Source: an uncultured Eubacterium sp.
GTDB taxonomy: Bacteria > Bacillota_A > Clostridia > Lachnospirales > Lachnospiraceae
Length of the DNA stretch: 19,959 nucleotides
Reading direction: 5' to 3'
NCBI GenBank assembly: GCA_948759685.1
Contig: CAQBGY010000032.1
Location: 1-19,959, forward strand
The translations under genes were made by a program, and so were the position numbers. Under the pieces are notes generated by a model. It was given only the letters and a program-made list of their open reading frames with translations. It had not been told where the DNA came from and ran no database searches. Positions within the stretch are counted from its first letter, which is position 1. Each line of letters starts with the position of its first letter. Positions 15,975-19,959 of this stretch are shown here, piece by piece.

Positions 15975-16006
15975 TTTACTAACAAGTGGGTCGGGATTTA
16001 CTAACA
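15975..16006. repeat. Direct repeat TTTACTAACA
   Basis: Exact 10-bp copies lie at 15975-15984 and 15997-16006, 22 bases from start to start, which is about two helical turns. That spacing suits paired binding of one protein, for example integrase arm sites or an excisionase. They sit between the hairpin cluster and the HsdS module. Confidence 0.5.
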
Positions 16007-16057
16007 CTTTTTTATTCTGCATTTTTCTGTCTCTATTATTAATTTAATTGGGATAAT

Positions 16058-16876
16058 TTGCCTTATGAGAAGGTGGGCGATAATGAACCCGTGTGTATAG
16101 CGGATGAAGTGCCGTTTAATATACCTGATAGTTGGGAATGGGCAAGACTTGGAACAATTTTCGCACATAATACAGGTAAAGCATTAAATCAAACTAATAA
16201 GAATGGAAAAATGCTTGATTATATTACCACATCGAATCTATATTGGAATAGATTTGAGTTAGATAATATAAAGCAGATGTATTTTAAGCAGTCTGAACTT
16301 GAAAAATGTACTGCCACCAAAGGTGATTTATTAGTGTGTGAGGGCGGTGATATCGGACGTGCTGCTATCTGGAATTTTAAGTATGACATTAGAATTCAAA
16401 ATCATATTCATAAGCTTCGTGCCTATACAAAGATATGTACAGAGTATTATTACTATTTATTTTTTTTGTATAAATGTGCAGGTTGGATAGGTGGAAAAGG
16501 AATAGGAATTAAAGGATTATCTGCAAATGCATTACATAATTTATTATTTCCACTACCGCCTGTAAATGAACAGTATCGTATTGTAGAGAAAATCAAAGGG
16601 ATTAAACCATTTACAGACAAATATGAAATTAACAACATAAAACTTCACACTTTGAACAATGGATTTCCTGAACGCCTTAAAAAATCAATTTTACAGGAAG
16701 CTGTTATGGGAAAACTTGTACCCCAAGATGAAAATGACGAGCCTGCTTCGGTATTGTTGGAACGTATAAGAGCCGAAAAACAAGCGCTTATTAGGGCAGG
16801 AATAATCAAAAAAAATAAGCACGAATCTATTATTTTTAGAAGGGATAATTCTCATTATCGGAAGTTAATTCTTTAA
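16058..16876 (+). CDS. Type I restriction specificity subunit HsdS, single-TRD module, probably silent
   Basis: HsdS chooses the DNA target of a type I restriction-modification complex. This 272-aa frame holds one recognition domain: IPDSWEW (22-28), the domain body, and PLPPVNEQYRIVEKI (165-179), then the conserved helix ERLKKSILQEAVMGKLVPQD (205-224) and the linker KHESIIFRRDNSHY (254-267). A full HsdS has two such halves and about 400 aa or more. The frame opens with TTG after a stop, without a ribosome binding site. Its first codons (D-N-L-P-Y-E-K) match the place where its last codons lie (D-N-S-H-Y-R-K), so the piece looks like exactly one internal repeat unit. No hsdM or hsdR is nearby. 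It is best read as a storage cassette or relic rather than an expressed subunit, and it is the only clear plus-strand gene. Confidence 0.75.
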   Translation: MPYEKVGDNEPVCIADEVPFNIPDSWEWARLGTIFAHNTGKALNQTNKNGKMLDYITTSNLYWNRFELDNIKQMYFKQSELEKCTATKGDLLVCEGGDIGRAAIWNFKYDIRIQNHIHKLRAYTKICTEYYYYLFFLYKCAGWIGGKGIGIKGLSANALHNLLFPLPPVNEQYRIVEKIKGIKPFTDKYEINNIKLHTLNNGFPERLKKSILQEAVMGKLVPQDENDEPASVLLERIRAEKQALIRAGIIKKNKHESIIFRRDNSHYRKLIL

Positions 16877-16977
16877 AAATAATGAGTTTATTTCAACCCA
16901 TTTTCTCCGCTCATCATGCTAATTTGATATCTTATTGTATCATGATATGACATATTTTACCACATAAAAGAAAATAA

Positions 16978-17015
16978 GCATTCATACACTTACATTCGTA
17001 TAAGTGTACAAATGC
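16978..17015 (-). terminator. Terminator of the ATPase/TOPRIM operon
   Basis: Seventeen-base arms (16978-16994 and 16999-17015) fold around a CGAA tetraloop. Three positions that are mismatches on the plus strand become G-U pairs on the minus strand, so the RNA stem is fully paired only in that direction. It is followed on the minus strand by TTATTTTCTTTT. It lies 27 bases after the stop of the TOPRIM-like gene. Confidence 0.8.
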
Positions 17016-17042
17016 CACATTTTTATCTTTGAAATATATTTA

Positions 17043-17729
17043 TTATAATATCGGATTTTCTTTAAAATATAGATTTAAATTTGTATGTCTTTCCAGCGAA
17101 TGAAGCTCTTCCTTAATATATCTCCATGACGAAGGAAATGAATCCGGAACTCCATTCACCACAACTTTATTTAGGAACTCTACAAACAATATTTCTTTAT
17201 CTAAGAACATATCATAAAAATTATCTGCATAATCCCTCTTTTCTTCCTCAGACAAATTCAACTTGTCATATAATGCATGCTCAAGATTGCTTGATAGATA
17301 GTAACATTTATACGGAATATTTCTTATAGTAGAAACTTTTAATAAATAATCCATAATTGTTCTCTTTTTAGAATTTCTCTCTTTAACTTTTTCTATATTA
17401 TTACAACTAATATTTGTAGTTGAATATACAAATTTCGAACTACTTCCCTCTATAATATTGTCATCTGGAATATATGCCCCATCCATATCAAATATATGCA
17501 CTATTTGCCATACGTCACTTACCTTAAGTTTTTGATCCTTCAAATACGCATTTATTAGATTGAATATTTCATTTTCTACATTATTTATATTTATTTTATC
17601 ATTTGTAGTAATATCCCCATCAGTAACTTCATAATGTATATTTTTATTTCTGTATATTTTCTTGAATATCTTTTCCAAAGTTCTCTTGTCAGTTTGCCCT
17701 TCTACAATAAAAATAACAACCTTCTTCAT
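17043..17729 (-). CDS. TOPRIM-like protein, putative nuclease partner of the upstream ATPase
   Basis: The 228-aa protein starts with beta-strand KKVVIFIVEGQTDK, where Glu10-Gly and Asp14 fit the first TOPRIM acidic motif, and has HIFDMDG with Asp81 and Asp83 as the DxD motif. A later conserved-looking SSNLEHAL (146-153) carries a further acidic residue, Glu150. TOPRIM folds bind magnesium and act in nucleases, topoisomerases and primases. Length and motifs differ from RloB-type proteins, and it is shorter than typical AriB of PARIS. The AGGAGGGG ribosome binding site overlaps the stop of the ATPase gene, 14 bases before ATG 17729, so the two are translationally coupled. I infer a defence effector nuclease; the catalytic activity is not proven by sequence. 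Confidence 0.7.
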   Translation of the reverse strand: MKKVVIFIVEGQTDKRTLEKIFKKIYRNKNIHYEVTDGDITTNDKININNVENEIFNLINAYLKDQKLKVSDVWQIVHIFDMDGAYIPDDNIIEGSSSKFVYSTTNISCNNIEKVKERNSKKRTIMDYLLKVSTIRNIPYKCYYLSSNLEHALYDKLNLSEEEKRDYADNFYDMFLDKEILFVEFLNKVVVNGVPDSFPSSWRYIKEELHSLERHTNLNLYFKENPIL

Positions 17730-17743
17730 GAGTGATACCCCTC

Positions 17744-19219
17744 CTAATTATCATTGTCATTAATATTTTGCATAAATTCCTCCAATGCAGTTAAATTAGT
17801 TTTTTTTGTATTTGGAGAACCAGCTCTTCTAAATGCATACCCCATATCTTGAAGGTCTACATCTTCGTACAATTTTTCCTCTTGACCACCTAGAATAAGT
17901 GTTCTGATATAGAAATCACGTCTATTGTGAGTTTTTTCTATTCCCTTTAGCGAAATATATCTATTTGCAGGATTTATTGTTGAACAAATTATATTTTTCT
18001 TATCTAATTTTTCCATTATTCTCAAATTATGCGAAGTGAATATTAATTGTCCTTTAGCCTCTTTAGATAATACTCCTATCATCTCTCCCAACAAATATTC
18101 AAATATTCCTGCATCCAATTCATCTACTACCAAGCAGACACCTGAATTATTGTATAAGGAAATCAAATAACTTAACAATGAAATAATTCTCTTGATTCCG
18201 TCTGATTCGTATTTTACAAGAAACCGTTTTCCATCTCTATTCGAATACACTTCAGCCTGAATCATTACTATTCCTTCTTTATTTTTTTCTTCAGCTATTT
18301 TAACTATTTCTATTTCAAGATTAGGTACTATTGCTTTTAGCGCAATATTTATTGCCTTTTCTATATCTTTCATCTTTTCAAATATGAAATCTGGAAATTC
18401 ACCCCTACCATTAATAAACAGAGGAATGCACCCCTGCATTATTTCATTTTCAGATTCAAGCTGAACATTCATCGGAATTATTGTATTAGAGTAATTCGCA
18501 CCCAATTGATTAACCTTAACCACTTGAAATCTAACTCTTGCAAAATATAATAAAGCCTTTGCTATTGAAGAAAATATTTTCTCTTCTTCATTCTGTTGTA
18601 ATGAATTATAGTGTTTCTCTATATATTCATTAAAAAATAATGATATATTTTTTTGTGCACACATAACAGCAATATTTTGAATTGATTTAAAAAATCTTAT
18701 TTCCAAAATATTCTTTATAGAATCAGATTCAATACTTGCTTCTTTATTTTCAAGAATAGAATCTTCACTATAGAATGGATTAGAGAATTTAATATTTCTT
18801 TCTGATTTCCAAGAAGATCCTTTCTGCCAGTATGTTAATTCCTCTGATACTATTTGAATTTGCTTATTATCCTTATCCGGTTTCAAAACAGTAACATACT
18901 TAACTTTATATTGTTTTCCATTATTCTCAATAAAAAAAATATTTGTTACCTTTGCAGATTTTTTTTCGCTAAACATCCCTGCATATTCATTATAATCTGC
19001 TGATGTCCCACTCATAATCTTTTGTAAGATATCCAATGCTTCTATTATTGCTGTTTTCCCAGAGCCATTTTGTCCATATATTCCGTTAATATCTGATTTT
19101 TTTATTATTCCTCGCACATTGGCATTAGAATAGTTAAAATATTTAATATCTCCATACTTAACATTCTTAAAATTCTCAATTTTTGATTCAATTAACCTTA
19201 CAATACTTGCTTGCTTCAT
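17744..19219 (-). CDS. AAA/ABC-type ATPase (AAA_15/AAA_21-like), putative anti-phage sensor
   Basis: The 491-aa protein has an SMC/RecF-like layout with no membrane segment. It begins with IESKIENFKNVKYGDI and Walker A GQNGSGKT (49-56). A large inserted middle region follows. Then come an ABC-signature-like SDGIKRIISLL (339-349), Walker B VCLVVDELD (361-369, Asp366 and Glu367), and the switch His397 in FTSHN. This is the OLD-family/AAA_15 pattern found in ATPases of PARIS (AriA), Gabija and AbiL-type systems, which sense phage products and release or activate a partner. The C-terminal tail after 430 is charged and may contact the partner. ATG 19219 follows AAAGGG at a slightly long distance. 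It is the first gene of a two-gene operon with the TOPRIM-like protein. Confidence 0.8.
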   Translation of the reverse strand: MKQASIVRLIESKIENFKNVKYGDIKYFNYSNANVRGIIKKSDINGIYGQNGSGKTAIIEALDILQKIMSGTSADYNEYAGMFSEKKSAKVTNIFFIENNGKQYKVKYVTVLKPDKDNKQIQIVSEELTYWQKGSSWKSERNIKFSNPFYSEDSILENKEASIESDSIKNILEIRFFKSIQNIAVMCAQKNISLFFNEYIEKHYNSLQQNEEEKIFSSIAKALLYFARVRFQVVKVNQLGANYSNTIIPMNVQLESENEIMQGCIPLFINGRGEFPDFIFEKMKDIEKAINIALKAIVPNLEIEIVKIAEEKNKEGIVMIQAEVYSNRDGKRFLVKYESDGIKRIISLLSYLISLYNNSGVCLVVDELDAGIFEYLLGEMIGVLSKEAKGQLIFTSHNLRIMEKLDKKNIICSTINPANRYISLKGIEKTHNRRDFYIRTLILGGQEEKLYEDVDLQDMGYAFRRAGSPNTKKTNLTALEEFMQNINDNDN

Positions 19220-19749
19220 TTCATCATCCCTTTACTTTTTTCAGATTTTTTATCGTTTTTATCACTATAATATATACCATCTGTCCCTTAATTATATATC
19301 ATTTCCGATAAAATATCCAGTTTATTTTAAAATTTTGTATTTTATTTTTTTAACTCTACATTTCAGAAATCTCTTGCCTAAATCTAGTCTATTTTTATTT
19401 TGTTTCTACTCTATATTGACTTCGCCATCAAACTCCCCACTCTTTTTATTTTTTCAATATGAGATGAACATCCCAACAACAATAACACACAACATATTAT
19501 CATAATTTATAGGTCATTCTCATCATATCACTTTTTAAAACCAGGTAATTATTTAATCTCCTTGCAGTTTTGTGCCTAGTTCATTTAGTGTAAAATTGGG
19601 AATTAATAGTGCATTCATACCCCGTCAAACGGGTGGTTTGTTCCCCCCTATAATAGGCAGTTACCTACCAGCACCTAAAAACACTAGCTTTCACTTTGTT
19701 CAAGTCTTAAAGCCCTTGACTCGTCTCCGACCTTAAAATGGTATTTGTC
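19220..19749. other. Long AT-rich spacer between the ATPase gene and tnpA
   Basis: About 530 bases without a convincing full gene. The part nearest the ATPase (19220-19330) is very AT-rich and contains several TATAAT-like boxes on the minus strand but no clear -35, so the operon promoter is probably here but cannot be pinned. The middle holds a 30-codon lipoprotein-like ORF (19411-19503). The part from about 19600 to 19749 belongs to the IS200-type element end. Confidence 0.5.
19411..19503 (-). CDS. Possible tiny lipoprotein ORF (30 aa)
   Basis: ATG 19503 opens 30 codons ending in TAG. The translation starts MIICCVLLLLGCSS, a very short lipoprotein-type signal with a textbook LLGC lipobox, followed by a basic tail (HIEKIKRVGSLMAKSI). 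I see no good ribosome binding site, so this may be chance. If real, it would be an isolated small surface peptide or a decayed signal sequence. Confidence 0.2.
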   Translation of the reverse strand: MIICCVLLLLGCSSHIEKIKRVGSLMAKSI

Positions 19750-19959
19750 TTACCGCTCACCCTTAAAAGAGTCCTCGTATTCCTTTGCTCTTAATTTATC
19801 CATTGCAATATCATTCTTTTCCTGTTCTTGAATATACTTTCTTATTATTGCCTCATTCAATCCTACTGTACTTACATAATATCCCTCTGCCCAGAAGTGC
19901 CTGTTTCCATACTTATACTTTAAGTTTGCATGCTTATCGAATATCATAAGTGCACTTTT
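19621..19959 (-). mobile_element. IS200/IS605-family insertion sequence, 3' part (window edge)
   Basis: The element includes the partial tnpA and its downstream end. The end shows the small hairpin CCCGT-caa-ACGGG (19621-19633), the kind of subterminal hairpin that the Y1 transposase of this family recognises, and a short palindrome CCTATAATAGG (19648-19658). No tnpB is in view. The exact cleavage site and the other end cannot be fixed, so the boundary given is the hairpin, not the true tip. Confidence 0.6.
19750..19959 (-). CDS. tnpA: IS200/IS605-family transposase TnpA, C-terminal part
   Basis: The frame is open to the window edge, so the N-terminus with the HUH motif lies outside. The visible 69 residues read LMIFDKHANLKYKYGNRHFW, then GYYVSTVG and the helix NEAIIRKYIQEQ. 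The tyrosine in KYIQEQ is the single catalytic Tyr that links to DNA in Y1 transposases, with the following Gln also conserved. This enzyme moves single-stranded copies of the element. The stop at 19750-19752 follows SFKGER, a usual place for this family to end. Confidence 0.88.
   Translation of the reverse strand, partial: KSALMIFDKHANLKYKYGNRHFWAEGYYVSTVGLNEAIIRKYIQEQEKNDIAMDKLRAKEYEDSFKGER

Noticed and set aside
17043..19219. Calling the ATPase/TOPRIM pair PARIS or AbiL outright
   Set aside because: The ATPase type fits, but the 228-aa partner is shorter than I expect for AriB and lacks the RloB pattern; without a profile search a named assignment is not justified.
1..19959. tRNA, rRNA, CRISPR arrays and classical riboswitches
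   Set aside because: I looked for cloverleaf-like stretches, regularly spaced repeats and long structured leaders upstream of purE, pyrE and clpC, and saw none that hold up by eye.

Overview
The window looks like chromosome from a low-GC, gut-type Clostridia, most likely Lachnospiraceae. This rests on the style of the proteins (ClpC/RadA, Pur and Pyr enzymes, a cadherin-like surface protein, Tn916-type Xis/Int fragments), AT-rich spacers and strong AGGAGG-type ribosome binding sites. The species cannot be fixed from the sequence. Almost every gene lies on the minus strand; the one clear exception is a single-module HsdS gene.

Region 1 (1-7.9 kb): a lipoprotein arylsulfate sulfotransferase running off the window edge; radA; a small uncharacterised gene; clpC; and a membrane-anchored surface protein with a cadherin-like domain and a long acidic cytoplasmic tail. 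A perfect 16-bp hairpin separates the surface protein gene from clpC. A 67-bp interrupted palindrome lies just ahead of radA.

Region 2 (7.9-15.2 kb): a codirectional housekeeping run. In transcription order it is pyrE, a VanZ-like membrane protein, a small three-helix membrane protein, an M29-type aminopeptidase with a long N-terminal extension, then purE, purM, purN and purD. The purine genes encode GAR synthetase, GAR formyltransferase, AIR synthetase and N5-CAIR mutase, which are steps of IMP synthesis. PyrE makes OMP.

Region 3 (15.2-17.0 kb): a mosaic of mobile-element debris directly upstream of pyrE. It holds the last about 40 codons of a tyrosine integrase, a complete small excisionase-like gene, a short minus-strand fragment resembling the end of an HsdS target-recognition domain, three consecutive hairpins, a 10-bp direct repeat, and a one-TRD HsdS module on the plus strand. 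The ends of that module fall at equivalent positions of the HsdS repeat, exactly 264 codons apart. No hsdM or hsdR is present in the window.

Region 4 (17.0-19.2 kb): a tight two-gene minus-strand operon, an AAA/ABC-type ATPase followed by a 228-aa TOPRIM-like protein, closed by a 17-bp stem-loop with a U-rich tail. Its design matches ATPase plus TOPRIM anti-phage systems (PARIS, OLD/Gabija, AbiL logic) but I cannot assign it to a named one. It is the best candidate for an undescribed system here.

Region 5 (19.2-20.0 kb): a long AT-rich non-coding stretch with one tiny lipoprotein-like ORF, then the 3' part of an IS200/IS605-family tnpA and its end hairpin, cut by the window edge.
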